Assembly: GCF_001642475.1 (NCBI RefSeq)
Contig: NW_019173935.1
Location: 434,001 to 498,000 of the forward strand
Direction of reading: 5' to 3'
Source: Fonsecaea monophora
Lineage: Eukaryota; Ascomycota; Eurotiomycetes; Chaetothyriales; Herpotrichiellaceae
Length of the DNA: 64,000 nucleotides
Shown here piece after piece: positions 9,323-19,167 of the stretch. Both the position numbers and the translations under genes were made by a program. The notes under the pieces are model-generated. The model saw only the letters and a list, made by a program, of their open reading frames with translations. It searched no databases and had not been told where the DNA came from. How positions within the stretch are numbered: the stretch's first letter is position 1; each line of letters opens with the position of its first letter.

Positions 9323-11245
9323 AGTGAGTGAGAAGAACGAATGTGTGTATAACAGAATGGAAAACAGCGAATGACAGGAGAGCTTGTAGAATGATGGGAA
9401 TCCTCACAGAAAGCGGGCAAATGCCTCGTTCTTATACATACCTTTCAGCATAGAGGTCTCACACCATGAAGGCGAGCGACTCGATCGTCATCCAGTGCCT
9501 CGAAGGCGCAGCATGGCAACGTCTCATCGAAAAGGAAAAGCTGATCCGGCTGAAAGGTGGACGTTGGGTCAGTTCCCCACCACGTGGATGCCAAACAAGG
9601 CGTAAGTCTCCAGTACCATGAGGAAGATTCGATGGCTGGGGTCCCAACTGGGGCAGTTTAAGGCCGTCAATCCATACTGCGTGGTAAGTATATGCCTCGA
9701 TGTGCCACTTCCGGTGACCGTTTCTGAGCTTGGCTAGTGGTTGTTGGAGGCGAAGTCTCGGTAGACACAGTTATGGATTTGGGCCAAGTCAGTCTGTGGC
9801 CGGGATTGGTCCAATACATCGGTATACCCGCTCCTCGCCGGTAAGCCAGACCGTTTCTCTCTCTCTAATTTGTCTATTGTTGGCCGAGCCGAGTATTGTA
9901 CATAATAACAATGGAGCATGCGTGGTGGGTGCGTGGGAGAAATGGCAAGCAGCAGTCGTATGCGTATGCAATGTCTCAGGATCGGTGGATCGTCCATGCC
10001 GATATTCTCCCACTCGATTCGGCTGTGGCCTTGAAAATGCACATTTGGATGATCCACAGTCTACCGAGAGTTCCGAATCCTGGGTTTGACGTCAGGAGTG
10101 ACCGCCTGCTGGGGCGCTGGAGCAACTGTATTTCGTATACTGCAAATGAACGTATAGGGTGCCTGGCGTTGGTGGCAGTAAGGTGGTATACCATGCATGG
10201 CTGCGGAGAATTTTTTCTTTGCCTTCCCCAAAAGTCCCCAGCATGTCTGAGACAAGGTGTGGCTGCGAGGGGCTGATCGAATCAGAGCAGGCGGCCATCA
10301 GCGGTGGTCGACTCTAAATTTATCAGCCCGTGGCGAAGACAACGCCATCGTTCGGCCAGCTGCGTGGCGGCGACTGCGAAGATCCCGAGGGGCCGAGAAA
10401 ATGCAACGACAAGTCGTTGAGTCGTAATGGTTGTATCCACTCAGCTGGTCTGTATCTCGAGGAACCCCTAGCGGATCAAGTAAGAATCTGTCACAGGCTT
10501 ACTTGGAATTCTCGTCCGTATGCACAGGAGTAGAACCTGAAAGTAATCAACCAAGACTGGCTCTTTGGAGATGTTCCCCACTGCGTATTATTCTGTGATC
10601 AGAAGAAAGGTGCTCACGGAGGGTGGTCACTGAGACATTTCTCTAAAGGTCGATCGACTCCTCAGGCATATATCAAGTTATTGGGGTCTGATGAATTGGA
10701 CAAGACAAGGGCAGGTGAAGTGGATGGTGAGTGTTACATAGCACGATTGTTGGGTTTGCTGCCTGGCTGCTATTCCCGGCCTTATTGATCCGCAGTAGAA
10801 TTCACTACGGAGGTCCACACGTGACTAAAGCGCAATACCTGCTTTTGGATTGTGCTCAACACACCACATTTCTCAACTCCTTGATTTCCATCGATGAAAA
10901 TGTAGCAACCAATCAGCGTATCTACCTCACGAGCCACGGTGCCGACCACAGCTGACAAGACACTTGTTTCTTCTCGACTGGGCCATGCAGGAGTTTTGCC
11001 TGATCTCTCACCTTTCACGATTGTGTTTGACCGACCTCCGAAGAGCTGGGTGGCATCCAAACGAGGTCCAAAATCGGACGCAGAGCAACTGAATTTGAGC
11101 AGGGGCTCATCAGACCCTCGCCCCCAAGACAGTCCGCATCGAGGAGCTGCTGAAGGATTGCGAAAGACAGTGAGTGGTTCTGAATAGAGCTGATAGAGTG
11201 GAGACTGAAGAGTCAAGGCTGAAGCGGATCTGGACTTCTGACAAG
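9323..11245. other. Intergenic region (divergent promoters of WxxW gene and MED22)
   Basis: Only short, unrelated ORFs on both strands; none has a recognisable domain. The first 100-150 bp beyond 9323 would be the promoter of the WxxW gene. I see nothing else definable. Confidence 0.5.
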
Positions 11246-11849
11246 ATGGAACCAACTCCCAAACGAGAGGCGGCCTCGGACGCCGTGCCCACGGCCAAAT
11301 TCTTACAAGGTAAGAGCAGTCACTTGTTTGGGAAAGTATCATCAGCGCCCATGGAGTATTATCCCCTTGATTACTATCCGATGGATCTTCATGGACTGTA
11401 AAGACAGACCCTGTTCTGACAGCTGCCTTCCAGCTCGCATTACTGCTCTCTCAACCACCCTGATCAAGAGGCTCGAGAACATTCTAGCTGTGGCTCTCGA
11501 TGACACCGCCGCACAATCCGCCGCGGCGTCTGCAGGCACAGCGAATGCTCCGGCTCCGCCATCATTGACAGACACGGCTGTGCAACAGTTTCAACTTGAC
11601 GTCGAATCGACGGCAATCGTTCGCGCAGCAGAGGAGATCATGATTTTAACGCGGACGATGAAGGAGATCTGGCTCTTTGGCGGATTGGACACGCTCAAAG
11701 ACGACCACGAGGGCCAGGATGTCAACGGCCAGGATAAGGCAGCAATAAGGAAGAAGATGGAGGAGGATGTCAAGGTGGTGGAAGAGGGGTTCAAGAAATT
11801 TCTAGAGAAGTACGAGACAGCGCTCGAGGTGAGCAACGCCAAAGAGTGA
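11246..11849 (+). CDS. med22: Mediator complex subunit 22 (Med22/Srb6)
   Basis: Two exons, join(11246..11309,11434..11849), give 159 residues. The 124-bp intron starts GTAAGA, ends TTCCAG and has a CTGAC branch-like site about 14 bp before the acceptor. Med22 is a small helical head-module subunit of Mediator, which bridges activators and RNA polymerase II in the nucleus; it forms a coiled heterodimer with Med11. The protein has the family core: ALSTTLIKRLENILAVA, then the long helix with VESTAIVRAAEEIMILTR and TMKEIWLFGGLDTL. It ends in a charged helix. The length fits fungal Med22. Exon 1 encodes the nonconserved N-terminus; the splice keeps the frame across codon 22. Confidence 0.88.
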
Positions 11850-13465
11850 CACCTAAGCGAGCCAACTGGTCCGACGATGGATTTATGCGTCTCTATGTGA
11901 CCCTGCAGAGGAGACACTGATATCAGATTACCCCTCCATACTCATGTAGTCTAGTGTCTACCTATGGATTGTATCCAGTACCTTGGGGAAAGTACCGAGT
12001 ACCAGGACAGGGATGCGGCGTCAAATATTCCTTCGCGGCCGCAGCCACGGCCACCACTCCCACTCGGGCAGCAGCACCGCCCACGCTGTATGCAGGCTTT
12101 GGGTGAGAGGTACACGGCAGATATATAAGTACCTACTCGGTGTCTACTCAAGCCAGCTAACAACCCTACTTGTTAACCGAGCCCAAAGCCCCGCAGGACT
12201 ACCTACTACTACTTACTGACTTATCTAGTATTAATCACAGCTAGTTAAATCTAGGTACATACCTACCTATGCAGCTACAAAGACATCTACCCTTCCCCGA
12301 GCGACTCTAGCCTGTTGGCCTGGTTCTACTGTACACTACTATACCTAGTACGCATGAAGCATCTGCAAAAACTGCACCGACAGCATCGTAGTCACGTTGG
12401 GAGGTAGGTACATGATGTGTTGTACCTCATCCCCGGGTTTGGACCTACTCGTAGCGCCTACAGTAGGTGAGTAGGATGGCCCCATAGACGCCATCTAGCC
12501 CCTCTCTGTGTGCCGCCAGGGGTCAGCGCCACCCGCGCCACCAACACGATGCATGCAAGCCAAATGGATGGAGATCGAGGATCGATGCGGGCGATCATCT
12601 CCGAGCGTCTGGACTTCTGGCTGAAAAAAACGGCTTGCAGACTGTTACCCCCCAATGAATTTCTTATTGCTGCCCATGGTTTTTGGGGGGTTGGGATGGT
12701 TCTGGATAGTGTGTGGATAGGTATGTCGTCGCGAGGGGGTCTAGACCAGCGGGAAGTCTTGACGTTGATGTCCAGCTATGTAGCTAGGTAGATACCTCCA
12801 TACGAGGGGATGCAGCTAAAAAGAAAAACAAAAATTCCATACCGCAACACACCACCACACCACATCTTTCTCGGTCACTCATAAACATCACGAGGTGTTC
12901 TGAGACTCAGTACAACACACACAGTACAGTACACACATACATACATACATCGGTATGAACGTACCTGTCCGTCTGTCTGTGTTTCTATCGATCTACTGTC
13001 CCTAGCTTAGTACCAGGTACCAAGCGATCTTCTCCTGGCTGTGGCGTCATCTCTCTTTCACTACACTTCAACCCTATCTACCTAGTTCCTACCAAGGTTC
13101 TACTATCTACGAGTATCTCTCTTTTGCACGCCCCCCTTGCACTTTCACTGTCTTCTCGGATCAGATGCGCAAAAGCAAGACCTAGAAAGGAATCCGATAA
13201 ATTGAGGACACGATACCGACAAGCTGAATCTACATAACCCCCAAAAACTCATTCAGAAAAAAAAAATAGGGGATATTCAGATAAGAAACGTCAACATTGG
13301 AAAAATTTCCCCATAATTTTTTCAGGGGTTCTGGAACTCACAAACAACACAACCGACTGAGTCTCCACCAACACCTCCCTCACCTCGAAGAAAATTCCCC
13401 TGACAAAAACCCCAACGCACTGGCCGTGGCTCCAAGGAGAGAGGAAGAGGGACGAATAACATAAC
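11850..13465. other. Intergenic region, TACCTA-motif rich, DHFR leader
   Basis: No gene is visible. From about 11940 to 12460 the motif TACCTA/TAGGTA recurs many times. Between 12905 and 12950 there are ACAC and ACAT microsatellite runs. The 500 bp before the DHFR start are pyrimidine- and A-rich, as in a long fungal leader. Confidence 0.5.
12917..12952. repeat. ACAC/ACAT microsatellite
   Basis: Short ACACAC and CATACATACATACAT runs upstream of the DHFR gene. Confidence 0.6.
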
Positions 13466-15046
13466 ATGACGGTACCAACACCGCCGTCAACCACGCTCTC
13501 ATCACCGCCATCGCCCACAGAACTGGCCACGCCGAGGCTCCCAAATTTCGAGAGGGATAGCGAGGACGAGGCCCAGGCCCGAGTCCAGGGAGAGGAGGAG
13601 GAGGAAGAAGAAGAGGATGCCGAGATGCTCTCGCCGTCGTCGAAACGCATCATAAAAACCACCACCACCATCGTCAAGCCCATCTTCATGCGCCCGAAAC
13701 CCATCTACGTCATCGTCGCCACGGCGCTGAATCCGCCCATGGGCATCGGCCTGAGGGGCCAGTTACCCTGGCCGCCCATCAGGGCGGACATGGCGTTCTT
13801 CAAAAACGTCACATCGTACGTCGCCCCGGAGGTCACCAAGGTTGGTTTTTCGCAGTCGGAGCCTTCTTCGTCTTCGTCGTCGGCCGCGACGACGGCAGGG
13901 CCGCGAACGCTCAATGCCGTGGTCATGGGCCGCAAGACGTGGGAGAGCATCCCCCCGAAATTCCGACCGCTGGCAGGCCGACTGAATGTGATTATCACGC
14001 GATCAGATTCCGAGGAACTCGGACGGAAGATCCTCGAGGAATTGACAGCCACAACGCCGCAGCGGCAGTGGGAATTACATACCCTCCCTGCTCCGCTACC
14101 GAGTATGCGGCTGAAACTGAACTCGAGCTCGAAGAAAGCAGCCGCCCAGCGAAAACCCAACACGATCCTCCTCCCAGTCCCACTCCCACCAACATCGTCA
14201 AGAGACGCGTCGTCGATATCTCCGATCCTCATCTCCTCCTCTTTGCCATCCACTCTCTCGCTCCTCTCCTCACAAGCTCCGATCCAGATCCCAATCCCAA
14301 TCCCCGTTCCGCAGGACCTCGCCTCCACCACCACCACACCGACATCCGCGCCAGGATCTGTATCTAGCTCGTCCCGTGAGACGGGCGTGGAACTCTCCAT
14401 CCCCAAGATCTTCTGCATCGGCGGCGCCGAGATCTACCGCCAAGTCCTGTCCCTCTCGTCCGCGACGCTGCACACGCCGACGCCAACGACCCCGGCGGGC
14501 AGCGAAACGGGCACCGACACCGAAGGCGAAATGGGCGGCGACGGCTCCGGCAGACACTTTGACGTGCGGATCCTGCAGACGCAGATTCGGCAGGGTCGTC
14601 AGAATCGGAATCGTCCGTCCACCACTACCACCGCTACCACTTCCAACACTCCAAATAAGACCGGCGACAAGGATGAGAAGCTCGAGGATGGATCCGAGGC
14701 TGGGTTCGAATGCGACACGTTCTTCCCCGACCTGCTCCCGTCGCCGCATTCGGGCGTCAAATCCGCCAAGTGGAGACACGTCACGCAGGCAAAACTCCAG
14801 GAGTGGATCGGGAGGGGCGTCGAGGTACCCCAGCACCAGGGGAGGAGGAAGGAGAGTATTGCGGACGCGGTGGCGGCGGGGCGAGACGATGATGACGATG
14901 GCGACGAGGAGGGACGAGGGGACGACGACCAGGGGCGTCGAAAGGATAGTACCACCTCTATGGCGGGCAGGAGTGCAAAGGACATGTGGCTCAAGGACGA
15001 CAAGGCGGGTGTCGAGATTCGTGTGGTGGGTTGGGAGAGGAGGTGA
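13466..15046 (+). CDS. Dihydrofolate reductase with large low-complexity insertions
   Basis: A single exon of 526 codons; ordinary DHFRs have 160-230. The enzyme reduces dihydrofolate to tetrahydrofolate with NADPH for thymidylate, purine and methionine synthesis. All core motifs are present in order: YVIVATALNPPMGIG (81-95), LPWPPIRADMAFFK (100-113; Asp108 is the likely active-site acid), AVVMGRKTWESIP (151-163), GRLNVIITR (171-179), IFCIGGAEIYRQ (315-326), CDTFFPDL (416-423) and the last strand VEIRVVGWERR. Between them are an acidic 76-residue N-terminus with a ten-residue Glu run (residues 43-50 region), a Ser/Pro/Thr insert (about 205-308), a second (about 333-363), a Thr/Asn insert (380-412) and an acidic insert (455-505). 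The inserts fall at loops, so the fold could persist. None contains clear GT-AG signals that would join the core better, but in-frame introns cannot be fully excluded. Confidence 0.9.
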   Translation: MTVPTPPSTTLSSPPSPTELATPRLPNFERDSEDEAQARVQGEEEEEEEEDAEMLSPSSKRIIKTTTTIVKPIFMRPKPIYVIVATALNPPMGIGLRGQLPWPPIRADMAFFKNVTSYVAPEVTKVGFSQSEPSSSSSSAATTAGPRTLNAVVMGRKTWESIPPKFRPLAGRLNVIITRSDSEELGRKILEELTATTPQRQWELHTLPAPLPSMRLKLNSSSKKAAAQRKPNTILLPVPLPPTSSRDASSISPILISSSLPSTLSLLSSQAPIQIPIPIPVPQDLASTTTTPTSAPGSVSSSSRETGVELSIPKIFCIGGAEIYRQVLSLSSATLHTPTPTTPAGSETGTDTEGEMGGDGSGRHFDVRILQTQIRQGRQNRNRPSTTTTATTSNTPNKTGDKDEKLEDGSEAGFECDTFFPDLLPSPHSGVKSAKWRHVTQAKLQEWIGRGVEVPQHQGRRKESIADAVAAGRDDDDDGDEEGRGDDDQGRRKDSTTSMAGRSAKDMWLKDDKAGVEIRVVGWERR

Positions 15047-15354
15047 CAATACCAAACACCAACACTATTTTCATATATCTACCTAGGTACCCGTTGGTAA
15101 TGTCTGCCGACAGTTTGGGACGAATCATTACAGATGATCTGTACGCAGCGAATGCTTCAATAGAATGATGACTTATGGGCACAGCCTTTCATATATACTG
15201 TGATATTCCTCGTATTCGTGGTCAACTGAGATATTCCATCTGCCTAAGCAGGTCATGACTTCTCATACATCTGCCGAGCTAGCATAAAACCTCTTCCGCC
15301 ATTGCGCACTGTGACCGTGTTCATACCGCTTCACAACATCATCTTCAACGTGGG
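15047..15354. other. Intergenic region between convergent genes
   Basis: 308 bp holding the 3' flanks of DHFR and the glycine-rich gene. Nothing else is seen. Confidence 0.5.
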
Positions 15355-16574
15355 CTAATAGTCATCGTTGCCAGCACCTCGTCTCTTTTCCGCACCTCTT
15401 TCCTCCAACTTGTTGCTGCCGAATATATTGCCCGCCTTTTCCAACACTTTGCCCATGGTGGAGTCTTTCTTGCCACTTGAGTTATCATCATCATAGCCGC
15501 CTCCGCTGCCGCCATAGCCGCCGCGCTCTTGCTCCTGGGTACGACCAGATCCCAAGCCCTGTAAGTCCACGTGTTAGTATGGTTTTGAGACCTTGTATGT
15601 TGCTGCAATAGGGTGGTACTCACATAATCTTGGTCCCGACCTGAAGAAGTTCCTCCGGTCCGGCTTGAGTCGCCATAGGTATCATCGGTGCCTTTCCCAA
15701 ATTAGATACTGTCAAGATAGAACAGGGAGACCATACCGAGTCCGCCTGAAGTGCCACCCGAAGAGCTGAAATCGTCCCCGCGACGACCAACGCTATCATC
15801 TCCATAGCCACGGCCGCCGCCCGTGCTCGACTTATAAGTGTCGTCGCTAGCACCAAAGCCACCAGATGACTGAGCTCCAGTTCTGCCACTGCCCAGGCCT
15901 GTTACAGGAGGTCAGGTCAACTTGTTCACAGAACACTGTGATCAGCACGTACCATATTCGTTGTCACGGCCAGTGCTTCGACCACCAGTGGCTGTCGAGT
16001 CTCCATAGGTGTCATCAGTCCCTAGGCCACCACCGGTGCGGCCACTACCACCATAGCCTCCAGAGGTATCACGGGTTCCGGAGCTGTAGGTATCGTCGCT
16101 TGTGCCAAAGCCACCAGCTTGCTGTGCGCCTGTCCTGCCACTGCCCAGACCTGCATTTACAGTTAGCTCAATGATGTCTTATGGAACTTGGTGACAGCTC
16201 ACCGAATTCGTTGTCACGGCCAGTGCTTCTACCTCCTGTAACAGTGGAGTCACCATAGGTGTCATCAGCTCCTAGGCCACCACCGGTCTTTCGACCATAG
16301 TTGTCGGCGTCACCACGACCGGAAGACTGACATTCGTGAGCATCGGAGGGAAGAGAACCAGGTAGGAAGGCCATACACCGTAGCTGTCACCGCCAAAGCC
16401 ACCTCCTTGACGTCGGTCAGAGCCCTAACTTGTAGTCAGATTGGGGTCTTGATGGACTTCTGAGTGACCTACATAGCTATCGTCACCGTAGCCACCGCCG
16501 CGTCGCTAGAGAATGTTAACAGCACGCCCGTCCAATCCCGAGCTGGGCCATACGTTGTCGTCATTGTAAGACAT
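15355..16574 (-). CDS. Glycine-rich repeat protein, DDR48-like stress protein (8 exons)
   Basis: Exons complement(join(15355..15558,15624..15691,15737..15898,15953..16150,16203..16326,16377..16424,16473..16505,16554..16574)) give 285 residues; all seven introns are GT-AG, 45-66 bp. The N-terminus is MSYNDDNRRGGGYGDDSYG. The body repeats a module of the form GGGLGxDDTYGDSTxTGGRSTGRDNE(F/Y)GLGSGRTGAQ followed by GGFGxSDDTY. The C-terminus is different: a helix MGKVLEKAGNIFG..KLEERGAEKRR. The hydrophilic Gly/Asp/Ser/Tyr repeats resemble fungal proteins annotated as DDR48-type stress or conidial proteins; that assignment is by composition and layout, not by a catalytic motif. Introns 4, 5 and 6 all split a glycine codon after its first base at the end of a repeat, so the inner exons look duplicated. 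A disordered cytosolic protectant is the likely role, but this is inference. Confidence 0.75.
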
Positions 16575-18000
16575 TGTGCTTGATATCGTTTGCTGATATA
16601 CTCTGTTCAAAAGTGTGGGCTTCAGCTGTGTGAGAAGTTGGGGGATTGAAGAAGGTCTACAGGCATCCGAGGAGGAGCAAGGCAAGGCTTTTAAGAACAC
16701 AATGAAAGCAACCCCAGCCAAAGGAATCTACGACCCTGGCTAGACTCTAAAGACGCCATTCCAAAGCACGTCAGGCACGAGTGACAAAAACTGACGCGGA
16801 GGTCGTTCATAGCATACGTAAGTCTCGATACAGAACCAATGACTTGGATGAGAGACCCCGCGTGAAACAGGGCCAGATGTTGGACAGCTGAACCCAGACA
16901 AGCATAAAGTGCAGGGAAGCTGGGAAGCTGCCAAAGTATCGTCATTTCCTGGTGCGAGCATTGGCTGAAGATGGGGGGAGGAGCAGGGAGGACGGGATAC
17001 GCCTCGGTGACACCTTACCCCGTACCTGGTGTTGTGTGAGATCTGGGACCAAGGACTGGTCTTTGTTTGTGATGTGGAGGAAGGCTCATCTCTGCCAGAA
17101 CCAGAGGGGCACACAAATAAGGGACGAGGTCTTTGAGTTGGTGAGGGAGGTGACAGAGTTGGGAGAGCTGAGCTGTAAAGCTGAGTGGGTGAATGCAGGT
17201 GATTTTTGCCCCGCAGCCCGGAAACTTGCGAGGCCCTTGAAGGCCCCAAGTTGCCTATGACGGCATGTTTTGTGCATTTTGCTGCATTGCGCGCGTCACT
17301 GCGTCGCCCGAAACAAGCACGATCTGCTTTCTTTTGCTGCCGGAAGGAGATGGTTTCGATGGGCAGATGACCCCCTGTCACCAATGTGTCCTGCCTGTGG
17401 CCCTTAAATTGAGCCCTCTCAGGTGCCCCTCTGTTGGTTTGGTGCCTGGTGGCCTGGTGGCTACTCATCTGCGCACCTGCGCTCGCCCGGCAACTGGGTA
17501 CCACCCCCTTCTGGACCTCTCACACTCTTTTTTCTCCTCCTTATTCCCAAATGAGGCCCGTCAAAGCGGATCTTACCAGAGGCAGGGTTCTTTAGAGTTT
17601 CGAAATGTCCAAGGCCCTGTCCAAGATCCAATTCCCCAAGTCGCAACGAGGACATCCCTCCCTCACTCTCAGAGCCTTTTGCGTCACCTGCAAGAGTCTA
17701 GTATATCGATCCAGAATTATACCCCTGCCGAGCGCTCTAGGTGCTGTGCCCTTTTCCGAATCTCCAGACTAGTAGTGTGGCTAATGCACAACCTGCAGCT
17801 CTTTCAGCTTGCTCGGTCGTGCACGTGTTCAAGTTGCGAGGACCACATGTTTTGCCACCGCCTCAAATGTCTCTGAGCTGGAAAAATCGGCTTTGGGTGG
17901 GCGCTGTACGTCTCATTTTAAAGACCTCAATACCGCAAGTCGTCGGCACCCGTCAAAATTGTCGCGACCATGGACAACCGTTCAGAAATGTAGCCTGGTT
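16575..18000. other. Intergenic region, promoter side of the glycine-rich gene
   Basis: 1.4 kb without a supportable gene. ORFs of 203 and 254 codons in opposite directions show no domain and overlap in low-bias sequence. CCCCT or AGGGG cores occur at 17105-17109, 17372-17376 and 17426-17430 and could be stress response elements, but such pentamers are common by chance. Confidence 0.45.
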
Positions 18001-18907
18001 TTATCGGACATATTTCGACTAGAGTAGAAAGAGTTAGCTAACCCAAAAAGCCATCCCAATACCGAGTCTCTTACCATGAATTTCTTGTGAAAATCCGATC
18101 TCAGAAGATCCTGTATACTTATCAGCTTGCATCCTTCTGCATGTCCCAGCAGTCGGGTGGACGTACGTTGACAAACTCCTTGTTTCCTTTCTGCTCCGTG
18201 CCTCGAGCTTGGTTCTTGAAGACCACATCGTCGTCCCATCTCCGCTTCACGTTGAATGCCTTTGGATTGAGGAGCGGATTACCAAGTGCAATATCTCGTT
18301 CTCGCTGGTCTTCTGCCTCTTGAGCCTGTGCTGCTTCTTCCCGTGCTTTTTGCTCAGCTCTTTCCTTTTTGATTTTCTCGAGTTCACGCATCAGCTCTGC
18401 CGTCTCATCTTCTTCGTCACTTTCCTCGTCGCTGCTTTCTGTATCGTCTCCATCTGAGTCCGCATCGATGTCTCTAGTTTCTTCGAGTATCCTTCTTCGT
18501 TTTGTCTCAATGTCTTCATCCTCGTCGTTACCACGATCGGGGTCGTCTTCGAGTTCTCGCTTTATAGGTTTCGAAGGGCTGCTCGTAGGTTCTGCGATCG
18601 TCCCCTTCGTCTTTGCAAAATGGGCCGCCTCTGCCGCAAGTAATTCTGCACGGAGATCTCTGTGCTCAGCTTCTGCGGCGCCGCCTTGACCGGGCTGTCT
18701 GGTTTGCGTTAGATGGTCTTCTTCCTTGGATACTTGTGCGCTACCGACCGGACTTTGAGAAGAGTGTGCGCAGGTAACAGCCGCTGGTGATAAGCTGGTC
18801 CTCGTTGCGCTTCTTTGCCTCGTGCAGGGTCAAACGTCGGTCGGTGTGCTTTTCCGAGAGTTAGCCACGCAGTGCAAAAAAGGTGGAGAGAGCTTACCTG
18901 TTGTCAT
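18001..18907 (-). CDS. cwc15: Pre-mRNA-splicing factor Cwc15
   Basis: Five exons, complement(join(18001..18018,18075..18110,18167..18698,18749..18848,18898..18907)), give 231 residues. Cwc15 (Cwf15/AD-002) belongs to the NineTeen/Prp19-associated core of the activated spliceosome in the nucleus. The first exon codes only MTT plus one base. Exon 2 supplies the conserved AHRPTFDPARGKEAQRGPAY and LPAHT blocks, and exon 3 begins RQPGQGG. The middle is acidic, with SSDEESDEEDE, followed by a charged helix (ELMRELEKIKKERAEQKARE). The C-terminus has the family signature NPLLNPKAFNVKRRWDDDVVFKNQ, split over two statements here as NPLLN and KRRWDDDVVFKNQ, then EFVNDLLRSDFHKKFMSKYVR. Tiny terminal exons explain why simple ORF reading shows only a fragment. 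Confidence 0.93.
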
Positions 18908-19167
18908 ATTGGGTGGATAGTTTGTCAGAGGGTATGCAGCAGGAAATCGTCCGTGGAATCAAGAGAATAGAGAGCGCAGTAGGCAGAATGTGCAGCTCTA
19001 CAAGGTAGAAAAGATGGTCTTGAGACCTCCCAAGGTGACAATCGCAGATCGGCAGCCTTGCAAGGCTTGGCAGGTCATTCAGCCTTGCCTACGCCACCAC
19101 TGAGATCGTTTAGGCTTAAGTACCAAGTATCGAGTATTCATGCACGACCAAACCCATGCTATAAAAT
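18908..19167. other. Intergenic region between CWC15 and PRM10-like gene
   Basis: 260 bp; the CWC15 promoter and the 3' flank of the PRM10-like gene. Nothing else is seen. Confidence 0.4.

Noticed and set aside
16740..17504. 254-codon minus-strand ORF in the stress gene promoter
   Set aside because: No recognisable domain, overlaps ORFs on the other strand and starts far from any leader-like sequence.
17605..17772. Small plus-strand ORF starting MSKALSKIQFPK
   Set aside because: 55 codons with no homologue in mind and no supported exon after it; it may be chance.
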